Shown: piece by piece, positions 15,499 to 22,387 of the stretch
How positions within the stretch are numbered: the stretch's first letter is position 1
Layout of the letters: each line of letters starts with the position of its first letter
Assembly: GCA_044371005.1 (NCBI GenBank)
Contig: JBILUL010000048.1
Span: 1-29,417, forward strand
From: UBA2402 sp044371005
GTDB lineage: Bacteria > Planctomycetota > Phycisphaerae > Phycisphaerales > UBA1924
DNA: 29,417 nucleotides
Direction: 5' to 3'
The notes under the pieces: generated by a model
What the model was told of the DNA's origin: nothing
Databases searched by the model: none
Seen by the model: only the letters and a program-made list of their open reading frames with translations
Made by a program: the position numbers and the translations under genes

Positions 15499-16185
15499 AT
15501 GGCGAAAGACGACTCCAAGAAGCAGGCCGGAAAGCCCGCACCCAAGGGTGCTTCGGGCAAGAAGAGCGCTCCCAAGCATGACGCCGCGGCTGACGCCGCA
15601 GTGGACACGGGCCCCAAGGTGCCGCCGCGTCTGCGCGTGATGTACGAGGAGCAGATCCGGGCCAAGGTTGCCGAGAAGTTCGGGATCAAGAACCCGATGG
15701 AGATGCCTCGCCTTGAGAAGATCGTGCTCAACGTGAACATGGGTCGCCACCTCGAGGGCACCAAGATTCCGCCGCACATCAAGACGACTGTGCTCGATAC
15801 GCTGGTCAAGGTGACGGGTCAGAAGCCCGTGGTCCTCAAGGCCAAGAAGAGCGTGTCGAACTTCAAGGTCCGTGAGGGCCTGGAGACCGCCGCGATGGTG
15901 ACGATCCGTCGCGAGCGCATGTGGCACTTCCTGGACCGCCTCATCAACCTGGCGACGCCCCGAATCAAGGACTTCCGTGGTCTTGGTGACAAGGCCTTCG
16001 ACAAGCAGGGCAACTACGCGATGGGCCTGACGGAACAGGGCGTGTTCCCCGAGATCAACATGGTTGACGCTGCGTTCACGCACGGCATGAACATCAACAT
16101 GTGCTTCCGCAACAGCAGCCCCGCCCTGAGCCGTTTCGTGCTCGAGCAGCTGGGCCTGCCGTTCGTCAAGCCTGACCAGAAGTAA
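15499..16185 (+). CDS. rplE: Ribosomal protein L5 (uL5) with basic N-terminal extension
   Basis: A 228-residue version of the 5S-rRNA-binding protein (usual length about 179). Residues 1-42 are a low-complexity Lys/Ala/Gly/Pro tail (SKKQAGKPAPKGASGKKSAP); the family core begins near PPRLRVMYEEQIRAKVAEKF. Core motifs: LEKIVLNVNMGRHLEG, TGQKPVVLKAKKSVSNFKVR and FRGLGDKAFDKQGNYAMGL. The ATG at 15499 has no strong ribosome binding site. If an internal start were used, the tail would be shorter, but the only later Met before the core is at residue 48, inside the conserved region. Confidence 0.95.
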   Translation: MAKDDSKKQAGKPAPKGASGKKSAPKHDAAADAAVDTGPKVPPRLRVMYEEQIRAKVAEKFGIKNPMEMPRLEKIVLNVNMGRHLEGTKIPPHIKTTVLDTLVKVTGQKPVVLKAKKSVSNFKVREGLETAAMVTIRRERMWHFLDRLINLATPRIKDFRGLGDKAFDKQGNYAMGLTEQGVFPEINMVDAAFTHGMNINMCFRNSSPALSRFVLEQLGLPFVKPDQK

Positions 16186-16246
16186 CAGAACCCCAAAGCA
16201 ACAGGACCAGAGCACGCAGCAAGTGCGACCGCTCGGAGAAACCACG

Positions 16247-16432
16247 ATGGCCACCAAAGCTCAGTTCGCCAAGAGCAACCGCAAGCCCAAGTTCAGCACC
16301 CGTACGGTGCGTCGGTGCCAGCTGACCGGACGCGCACGCGGCGTCTACCGCAAGTTCCGGATCAGCCGCATCATGCTCCGCAAGCTCGCGCTTGAGGGCA
16401 AGATCCCCGGCATGCGGAAGGCCAGCTGGTAA
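16247..16432 (+). CDS. rpsN: Ribosomal protein S14 (uS14), short form lacking the zinc site
   Basis: A 61-residue short-type S14 of the small-subunit head. The outline matches the zinc-binding short form (KRKPKF-like start, GVYRKF, ending GMRKASW). The two CxxC pairs are lost, however: the first reads CQLT and the second ISRIM, leaving a single Cys. It is therefore probably a zinc-independent short form. CGGAG at 16234-16238 lies 8 bases before the ATG at 16247; an upstream ATG at 16223 is less likely. Confidence 0.96.
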   Translation: MATKAQFAKSNRKPKFSTRTVRRCQLTGRARGVYRKFRISRIMLRKLALEGKIPGMRKASW

Positions 16433-16554
16433 GCGAAGGTCGGAGTTGACAGGGCAGCATCGGAGAGGGTCTGCCTCCCGCCCCGGATTTGAGCCGCGTG
16501 AATGCGGCGGGGTCGGAGCAGACACGGCAGCAAAGTGTAACACGTGCGTGCGTC

Positions 16555-16569
16555 GGATCAGCATGATCC
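16555..16569 (+). promoter_or_regulatory. Small hairpin upstream of S8
   Basis: GGATCA/TGATCC with a GCA loop, ending 30 bases before the S8 ATG. A second, GCCGC/GCGGC, is at 16493-16508. Both lie in the 167-bp S14-S8 spacer. In enterobacteria S8 represses the spc operon through an RNA site in the L5 region. No equivalence is claimed. Confidence 0.35.
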
Positions 16570-16599
16570 GGGCACGAGCAGAATCGAACGAGGATACTC

Positions 16600-16998
16600 A
16601 TGGCAATCGGTGATCCAATCGCGGACATGCTCACTCGCCTGCGCAACGCTCTGCGCAACAAGTCCAAGACGGTCATGTGCCGCAACAGCAACGTCGCTCG
16701 CGGCGTCGCCTCCGTCCTTCGTGACGAGGGCTACATCGACGGCTTTGATCTGGTCGAGGACGGCCGCAGCGGCATGCTCAACATCCGCATGAAGTACAGC
16801 AACACCGGCGAGCCGGCGCTGCACCGGCTGACCCGCGAGAGCAAGCCCGGCCGTCGCGTCTACCGCGGCGTCGATGAGCTCCCCCGTCCCCTTCAGGGCC
16901 TGGGCATTGCCATCGTCAGCACCCCCAAGGGTGTTCTCTCGGACCGCAAGGCGCGCGTCGAGCGCGTCGGCGGCGAGCTTCTGTGCACCATCGAATAA
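16600..16998 (+). CDS. rpsH: Ribosomal protein S8 (uS8)
   Basis: A 132-residue protein that organises the 16S central domain. It starts MAIGDPIADMLTRLRNALRN and ends with GLGIAIVSTPKGVLSDRKAR followed by GGELLCTIE, the usual S8 C-terminus. GAGGA at 16590-16594 lies 5 bases before the ATG. Length is normal. Confidence 0.97.
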   Translation: MAIGDPIADMLTRLRNALRNKSKTVMCRNSNVARGVASVLRDEGYIDGFDLVEDGRSGMLNIRMKYSNTGEPALHRLTRESKPGRRVYRGVDELPRPLQGLGIAIVSTPKGVLSDRKARVERVGGELLCTIE

Positions 16999-17072
16999 GC
17001 AGTTTGATCGCGGAAGCCCCGCCGTCCGGGAAAGGACAACGGGCGAGCCGCACGCGAAGGAGTCAATGAATC

Positions 17073-17627
17073 ATGTCTCGTATCGGTAAGAAGTCCGTTG
17101 CAGTTCCCGCCGGCGTCAAGATCGCCGTCAAGGACGGTTCCGTCAACATCGAAGGCCCCAAGGGCAAGCTCAGCCTCAAGCTTCCCGCGGCGGTCACGGT
17201 GAAGGTCGACGATGCGGCCAAGGCCGTCAATGTCGCCCTGGCCGACGGCTTCAAGGCCGAAGACAAGCAGACCAGCGCCCACTGGGGCAGCACCCGCGCC
17301 CACATCAAGAACATGATTGATGGCGTGAACAACGGGTACGAGAAGAAGCTCGAAGTGGTCGGCGTAGGCTGGACCGCCGCCCTCGCCGGCAAGGATCTCA
17401 AGATGACGCTGGGCTTCGCCAACGCGATCATCATGCCGATCCCCGCGGGCGTCACCGTGAAGGTTGACAAGCAGATCGTCAGCGTTTCGGGTCCGGACAA
17501 GCAGGCCGTCGGCCAGTTCGCCTCCGCGATGCGTGCCTACCGCAAGCCCGAGCCGTACAACGGCAAGGGTGTCAAGTACGTCGAGGAAGTCGTTCGTCGC
17601 AAGCAGGGCAAGCAGTTCGGCGCTTGA
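17073..17627 (+). CDS. rplF: Ribosomal protein L6 (uL6)
   Basis: A 184-residue protein near the factor-binding site of the large subunit. It starts MSRIGKKSVAVPAGVKI, has the two repeated alpha/beta halves typical of the family, and ends with EPYNGKGVKYVEEVVRRKQG. AAGGAG at 17057-17062 lies 10 bases before the ATG. Normal length. Confidence 0.97.
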   Translation: MSRIGKKSVAVPAGVKIAVKDGSVNIEGPKGKLSLKLPAAVTVKVDDAAKAVNVALADGFKAEDKQTSAHWGSTRAHIKNMIDGVNNGYEKKLEVVGVGWTAALAGKDLKMTLGFANAIIMPIPAGVTVKVDKQIVSVSGPDKQAVGQFASAMRAYRKPEPYNGKGVKYVEEVVRRKQGKQFGA

Positions 17628-17666
17628 TGCCGGTGAAGCACCCCCAAAGGAACCAAGGATACAGCC

Positions 17667-18029
17667 ATGGACAGGAACTCAATCAAGGCGCTTCGCCGTT
17701 CTCGCCGCCGCATCGGCATCCGCAAGCGCATCGTCGGCACCGCTGCAAAGCCGCGGCTCGCCATCTACAAGTCGCTCAATCACATGTACGCTCAGATCAT
17801 CAACGATCTGGACGGCGTCACCATCGCTTCGGCTGCGACCAACGCCAAGGAACTCTCGCTGGATAAGACCGGCAACAGCTCCGCCGCGGCCAAGGTGGGC
17901 GAACTGCTCGCCAAGCGCGCCGAGACCAAGGGCGTCAAGGAAGTCGTGTTCGACCGCGGCGGCTTCAAGTTTCACGGCCGCGTCAAGGCCCTGGCCGACG
18001 CAGCCCGCAAGGCCGGTCTGAAGTTCTAA
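17667..18029 (+). CDS. rplR: Ribosomal protein L18 (uL18)
   Basis: A 120-residue 5S-rRNA-binding protein. It shows the basic N-terminus (RSRRRIGIRKRI), PRLAIYKSLNHMYAQIINDL and VVFDRGGFKFHGRVKALADA, as in the family. AAGGA (17655-17659) lies 7 bases before the ATG. Confidence 0.97.
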   Translation: MDRNSIKALRRSRRRIGIRKRIVGTAAKPRLAIYKSLNHMYAQIINDLDGVTIASAATNAKELSLDKTGNSSAAAKVGELLAKRAETKGVKEVVFDRGGFKFHGRVKALADAARKAGLKF

Positions 18030-18078
18030 GCGAAGCGCACGACTCACTTTCGAGCAGCAATACCCAACGAGAATCACC

Positions 18079-18789
18079 ATGAAGCCCGAGAACTTCGACG
18101 AGTCCAGTCACATTGAATCATCCAACATCGGCGTTGACCGCACGTCATCGACGGTGAAGGGTGGTCGCCGGTTTGCCTTCGGCGCCTTGGTCGTCGTCGG
18201 CGACCGCCGCGGCAAGGTTGGCTTTGGCTACGGCAAGTCCAACGAAGTCCCCTCAGCCATCGAGAAGGCTGAGAAGTACGCGAAGAAGGCCATGATCAGC
18301 ATCCCGCTGATCGGCACCACGATCCCTCACGAGGTCGAAGGCACCTTCTCCGCCAGCAAGGTTCGTCTCATCCCCGCCGCCCCTGGTACCGGCGTCGTCG
18401 CCGGCGGCACCGTCCGCACCATCCTCGAGAAGGCTGGCGTCACGGACTGCCTCACCAAGTGCTTCGGTTCGACCAACAAGCGCAACATCGTCAAGGCCGT
18501 GTTTGACGGGCTCGAGCAGCTCCGTCTGGCCAAGTCGGTGAGCATGCTCCGTGGCCAGGATCTGGGCCTGACCGCGATTGAGTCCAAGATCGAACGCGGC
18601 AAGCGCTTCCAGCCCACCGCGAGCACCAAGGACAAGGCTCGTGGCCCGGTCAACACCGTCGATGATGGTCGCGGCAAGGGTCGCGGCGGTCGCGGCGGCC
18701 CCGGTGGCGGTCGTCGTGGTCGCAGCGAGGAACGTCCGGCAGAAGCAGCGCCCGCAGCAGATGCTGGTGCGGCTCCCGCAGCCCACTGA
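18079..18789 (+). CDS. rpsE: Ribosomal protein S5 (uS5) with RG-rich C-terminal tail
   Basis: A 236-residue form of the small-subunit accuracy protein (usual length about 165-170). Core: VKGGRRFAFGALVVVGD, the GKVGFGYGKSNEVPSAIEKA segment and RLIPAAPGTGVVAGGTVRTI. After about residue 175 it carries an extension: a Thr/Lys linker, an RGG-like stretch (GRGKGRGGRGGPGGGRRGR) and an Ala/Glu-rich end (AAPAADAGAAPAAH). The tail has no family counterpart that I know. Whether it binds rRNA or mRNA is unknown. The start codon has only a weak GAGA upstream. Confidence 0.96.
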   Translation: MKPENFDESSHIESSNIGVDRTSSTVKGGRRFAFGALVVVGDRRGKVGFGYGKSNEVPSAIEKAEKYAKKAMISIPLIGTTIPHEVEGTFSASKVRLIPAAPGTGVVAGGTVRTILEKAGVTDCLTKCFGSTNKRNIVKAVFDGLEQLRLAKSVSMLRGQDLGLTAIESKIERGKRFQPTASTKDKARGPVNTVDDGRGKGRGGRGGPGGGRRGRSEERPAEAAPAADAGAAPAAH

Positions 18790-18905
18790 TCCCGCATTCG
18801 ATCGAGTTGTCTTCGTACGCAGTCTTTGTACATTCAGTGATCCATCGGGATTTGCAGGGCCTTTGGTGTCCGCGACCCCGTTTCAGCAGTTTGGAGTAAC
18901 CAGCC

Positions 18906-19517
18906 ATGATGATCCATGACATCACCGCCCTCGCAGGCCGTTCCAAGAAGCGCAAGCGCGTCGGTCGCGGTGAGGGATCGGGCCACGGCAAGACGTCGGG
19001 CCGGGGTGCGAAGGGCGCCAGCAGCCGTTCGGGCCACGCCAGCAAGCGGTCGTTCGAAGGCGGCCAGATGCCGTACTTCCGCCGTTTGCCCAAGTTCGGC
19101 TTCACCAATGCGAACTTCAAGGTTCAGTTCTGGACCGTCAACCTGGGCGACATCGTCGGTCATCCTTCGTTCAAGAATGGTGGCGACATCAACCGCGAGA
19201 CGCTCATCGCTGCAGGCCTCGTCCGCGATGCCAGCCGCGATCTGAAGATCCTGGGTTCGCTGGGCAAGGGCCAGTCGAGCTTCAAGGCCAAGCTCAACGT
19301 CAGCGCCGCTCGCGTCTCTGCCAGCGCCCGCAAGATGGTTGAGGATGCCGGCGGCAAGGTCAACGAGACCGGCACCCGTCGCGACAAGGTCCGCGGCGTC
19401 GACCCCAACATTCCCGAGACGAAGCTCAAGCCCAAGAATCTGACCAAGAAGCTCAACCGTCCGACGGCTGCCATGAAGGGCAAGCCCGCCGCGGCGGCGG
19501 CTCCTGACGCGGAATGA
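18906..19517 (+). CDS. rplO: Ribosomal protein L15 (uL15)
   Basis: A 203-residue late-assembly protein. The N-terminus has RVGRGEGSGHGKTSGRGAKG and FEGGQMPYFRRLPKFGF, the L15 signature. The C-terminal about 50 residues (Lys/Pro/Ala-rich) extend beyond the usual 145-150. ATGs at 18906 and 18909 are both possible; GGAG at 18893-18896 lies 9 or 12 bases away. In most bacteria L30 sits between S5 and L15; here the 116-bp gap contains no L30. Confidence 0.96.
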   Translation: MMIHDITALAGRSKKRKRVGRGEGSGHGKTSGRGAKGASSRSGHASKRSFEGGQMPYFRRLPKFGFTNANFKVQFWTVNLGDIVGHPSFKNGGDINRETLIAAGLVRDASRDLKILGSLGKGQSSFKAKLNVSAARVSASARKMVEDAGGKVNETGTRRDKVRGVDPNIPETKLKPKNLTKKLNRPTAAMKGKPAAAAAPDAE

Positions 19518-19598
19518 GCCAGGTGGCTACCATTTCCGCCCCGGTCCTGACCGGTCCTGCCGCACCTCGGGCCAGGCCGATCTGAACGTGATTTCCTC

Positions 19599-19633
19599 CA
19601 AGAGGGAAGGCCCGGCCTTTCCTCTTGTCTTTT
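19599..19633 (+). terminator. Terminator-like hairpin between L15 and secY
   Basis: CAAGAGGGAAGGC (19599-19611) pairs with GCCTTTCCTCTTG (19615-19627): 13 pairs including one G-U, three-base loop, followed by TCTTTT. This looks like an intrinsic terminator or attenuator inside the operon and could lower secY expression relative to the ribosomal genes. Confidence 0.65.
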
Positions 19634-19711
19634 CCAGAGTTCTCATTCCCTTGCCCGTTGCAGCGAAAGGCCGCCGCGGCTGGTGCAAGGCTCGCACAAG
19701 GTCCCCAAGGC

Positions 19712-21157
19712 ATGATTCAGACGTTGCTCAACGTCTTCAAGGTCGCGGAACTTCGCAACAAGGTGCTCTTCACGCTGGGCATGCTGTTCGTCTTCCGCAT
19801 CGGACACTGGATTCCGCTTCCTGGCCTCGATCAGGAACAGCTCGCAAAGGCGTTCAACCAGGCCTCGAGCGAAGGCTCAGCCATCGGCAAGCTCGCAAGC
19901 TTCGTCGCGATCTTCTCGGGTGGCGCTCTGTCGCATTCGACGATCTTCGGCCTTGGAATCATGCCGTACATCACGGCGGGCATCATCTTCCAGCTGCTGG
20001 CCACCGTTCTTCCTCAGCTCAAGAAGCTGCAGGAAGAAGGTCCCACGGGTCGCCAGAAGATCATGGAGTACACCCGCTACGTCACGCTCGCGCTCTGCGT
20101 GATTCAGGGTGTGGGCTGGCTCTCGTTCCTCGCGCAGAAGGGCCTGATCCTGCCGGCATGGCGTGACAATCCGGTCTGGTGGGTCATGGCGACCGCCGCG
20201 TTGACGGCTGGCACCATGTTCCTCATGTGGCTGGGTGAGCAGATCGACAAGCACGGCATCGGCAACGGCGCGTCCATGATCATCATGGCGGGCATTCTCG
20301 GCGGTATCCCGGGTGCGATCAGTTCGCTCTACGACAACTTCGATGTCCGCGATCCCAACAAGATCGGCTTCATGGGGCTGTTCCTGCTGATCTTCAGCTT
20401 TGTGGCGGTGGTGGCGAGCGCGGTCATCATGCAGGTCGCGCAACGACGGATTACGGTGCAGCAGGCCAAGCACACCCGTGGCCGAAAGGTCTTCGGCGGT
20501 CAGAAGAGCTATCTGCCGCTTCGCATCAATCACGGCGGCGTGATGCCCATCATCTTCGCCAGTTCGCTGATGATCTTCCCGACCTTCATCTTCTCGCAGC
20601 TCAAGGAGTTCTCCAACCAGTCGGCGCAGGTTGCTATGCAGGCGCAGACGGCTCAGGGACTCACCCCGACCGGTGAAATCACCCTCTTCCAGTCGGTCAG
20701 CTCCTTCCTGTCCGATGCGTTCCAGCCGGGCGAATACCCCTATGTGCTGGTCTATATCGCGATGGTCTACTTCTTCAGCTACTTCTGGATCACCGTCCAG
20801 TTCAACCCTGAGGAAATGAGCAAGCAGCTCAAGGAGCACGGCTCCTTCATTCCGGGCCTGCGCCCGGGCCCGCGCACCGCTGAGTACCTCGAAACGGTGA
20901 TGAACCGCATCACGTACGTCGGTGCCGGCTTCCTCGCAGCGTTGGCGGTCATGCCCACCGTCATCAACCGGGCGATGAACATCGATTACACGGTGACCCA
21001 GTTCCTTGGCGGAACGGGTTTGCTGATCGTCGTCTCGGTCACGATGGACTTCCTGCAACGCGTCGAGGCGAACCTGCTGATGCGAAACTACTCGGGCTTC
21101 CTGGGCGCGGCTGGCGAAGAGGGCGACGGCCCCAAGCTCCGTGGCCCCCGATTCTGA
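19712..21157 (+). CDS. secY: Preprotein translocase subunit SecY
   Basis: A 481-residue channel protein of the Sec system in the inner membrane, with about ten membrane segments. It starts MIQTLLNVFKVAELRNKVLF as in the family. FSGGALSHSTIFGLGIMPYI is the second membrane segment with plug and pore-ring region; VQFNPEEMSKQLKEHGSFIP and RPGPRTAEYL match the cytoplasmic C5 region. The frame is open to 19625, but the ATG at 19712 gives the standard start and has AAGG 10 bases away (19698-19701). Somewhat long (usual 430-445) because of a periplasmic loop near 310-340. It is the last gene of the operon. Confidence 0.97.
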   Translation: MIQTLLNVFKVAELRNKVLFTLGMLFVFRIGHWIPLPGLDQEQLAKAFNQASSEGSAIGKLASFVAIFSGGALSHSTIFGLGIMPYITAGIIFQLLATVLPQLKKLQEEGPTGRQKIMEYTRYVTLALCVIQGVGWLSFLAQKGLILPAWRDNPVWWVMATAALTAGTMFLMWLGEQIDKHGIGNGASMIIMAGILGGIPGAISSLYDNFDVRDPNKIGFMGLFLLIFSFVAVVASAVIMQVAQRRITVQQAKHTRGRKVFGGQKSYLPLRINHGGVMPIIFASSLMIFPTFIFSQLKEFSNQSAQVAMQAQTAQGLTPTGEITLFQSVSSFLSDAFQPGEYPYVLVYIAMVYFFSYFWITVQFNPEEMSKQLKEHGSFIPGLRPGPRTAEYLETVMNRITYVGAGFLAALAVMPTVINRAMNIDYTVTQFLGGTGLLIVVSVTMDFLQRVEANLLMRNYSGFLGAAGEEGDGPKLRGPRF

Positions 21158-21224
21158 GAGTCTCTCAGGCATCCGCCGATGCGGTAGCACCTGAGCGGTT
21201 CGGACCCATTTGATTGCATCACGC

Positions 21225-21256
21225 AACCGGCCTGGAAACAGGCCGGTTGTTTTTTG
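21225..21256 (+). terminator. Intrinsic terminator of the S10-spc operon
   Basis: AACCGGCCTG (21225-21234) pairs perfectly with CAGGCCGGTT (21239-21248) over a GAAA tetraloop, followed by GTTTTTT. Strong, and 67 bases after the secY stop. Confidence 0.93.
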
Positions 21257-21371
21257 TGAGGTTGCCGGCCCCACGCCGGGGCGGTTGCGATGCCCCGGAC
21301 ATTGTGAGCGTCTGATTGATGCGGGTTGGTATGCGGGGTATTCCCGGATCGTCGGGCTACGATGTGCTGTC

Positions 21372-22343
21372 ATGGTCAACACCACGAATGCCCGCATCAT
21401 CGACGGAGTGGCACTGGCAAATCGCGAGAAGCAGCGGCTGCGTGCCCGGGTCGATGAGTTGCATCGCAAGAGCCCTGATCGGCTGGTCCGGCTCGATGCG
21501 GTCCTCGTTGAAGCCGGCGACAACGGGGCCAGGGTGTACGCCGAGAATCAGGCCAAGACTTGCGCGGCACTCGGAATCGAGTATCGTCTGCACCGGATCA
21601 CGCCCACCGACCCGGCCCACGCGTTCGATGAGATTGCGGGCCGCGTGCTGCTGCTCTCTAATGACGACCACGTCAACGCGCTGATGCTGCACATGCCGCT
21701 GCCCGCGGGCATCGAGCCGTACACCATTCAGCGGCTGATTGCACCTCAGAAGGACGTTGAGGGTGTCAACCCGATGAACATCGGGAACATCGTGTACGGC
21801 CGGTCTTCACTCGCGCCGTGCACCGCGCTGGCGGTCATGCGGATGCTGGAGGATGTCTGGACGACGATGACGCAGGAGGGATCGCTGAAGCCTGGGCAGT
21901 CGCCGCGTGTTGCGGGAGAGCCGTTCCTTCGCGGCCAGGTGGCGGTGGTGGTGGGGGCGAGCAATGTCGTGGGCAAGCCCATCGCGGTGCTGCTGATGCG
22001 TGAAGAGGCAACTGTGGTTTCGTGCAACCGCTGGACTCCGCAGCTCGCGTCGCTCACACGCAATGCAGACATTCTGGTCGCCGCGGCGGGCGTGCCGGGC
22101 CTCATCACGGCCGACATGGTCAAGCCCGGTGCCATCGTCATCGATGTGGGCGTCAATCGCGTCAAGATGCCTGATGGGCAGACCCGGACCACCGGTGACG
22201 TCGCGTTTGATGCGGTGGCTCAGGTCGCAGGCTGGATCAGCCCCGTGCCCGGTGGGGTCGGGCCCGTCACGGTCTCGATGCTCCTCTCCAATGTCGTGCA
22301 AGCGGCGGAACGTGCGGGCCAGTCGGTTCGCTCCAAGACGTGA
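21372..22343 (+). CDS. FolD-family methylenetetrahydrofolate dehydrogenase, catalytic residues replaced
   Basis: A 323-residue FolD homologue. FolD oxidises 5,10-methylene-THF and then hydrolyses methenyl-THF to 10-formyl-THF in the cytoplasm. The Rossmann part is well kept: VVVGASNVVGKPIAVLLMRE at 192-211, GAIVIDVGVNR at 253-263, and PVPGGVGPVTVSMLL near the end. The active site is not: the Lys of YxxxK (human K56) is Q60 in VYAENQAKTC, the Gln of VQLPLP (human Q100) is H107 in LHMPLP, and the Asp of KDVDG (human D125) is E130 in KDVEG. A short insertion lies near 163-183. In the human enzyme the Lys is essential for cyclohydrolase activity, so this may be a dehydrogenase only. The ATG at 21372 lacks a Shine-Dalgarno; TACGAT 8 bases away may be a -10 element. 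Confidence 0.9.
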   Translation: MVNTTNARIIDGVALANREKQRLRARVDELHRKSPDRLVRLDAVLVEAGDNGARVYAENQAKTCAALGIEYRLHRITPTDPAHAFDEIAGRVLLLSNDDHVNALMLHMPLPAGIEPYTIQRLIAPQKDVEGVNPMNIGNIVYGRSSLAPCTALAVMRMLEDVWTTMTQEGSLKPGQSPRVAGEPFLRGQVAVVVGASNVVGKPIAVLLMREEATVVSCNRWTPQLASLTRNADILVAAAGVPGLITADMVKPGAIVIDVGVNRVKMPDGQTRTTGDVAFDAVAQVAGWISPVPGGVGPVTVSMLLSNVVQAAERAGQSVRSKT

Positions 22344-22387
22344 AGACGCGCCGTCGCTCGAAGTTGCGCCATCGACGCGGCGAGTGC

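Noticed and set aside
16446..16451. TTGACA as -35 of an internal promoter for S8.
   Set aside because: No -10-like hexamer lies 16-18 bases downstream.
19877..21523. A 548-codon open frame on the minus strand opposite secY, and similar long antisense frames opposite nuoF (4521-5804), L22-S3 (11867-13231) and L16-L14 (13238-14554).
   Set aside because: They lie antisense to certain genes, have arginine/histidine-rich sequences with no recognisable family, and are explained by the high GC content at third codon positions.
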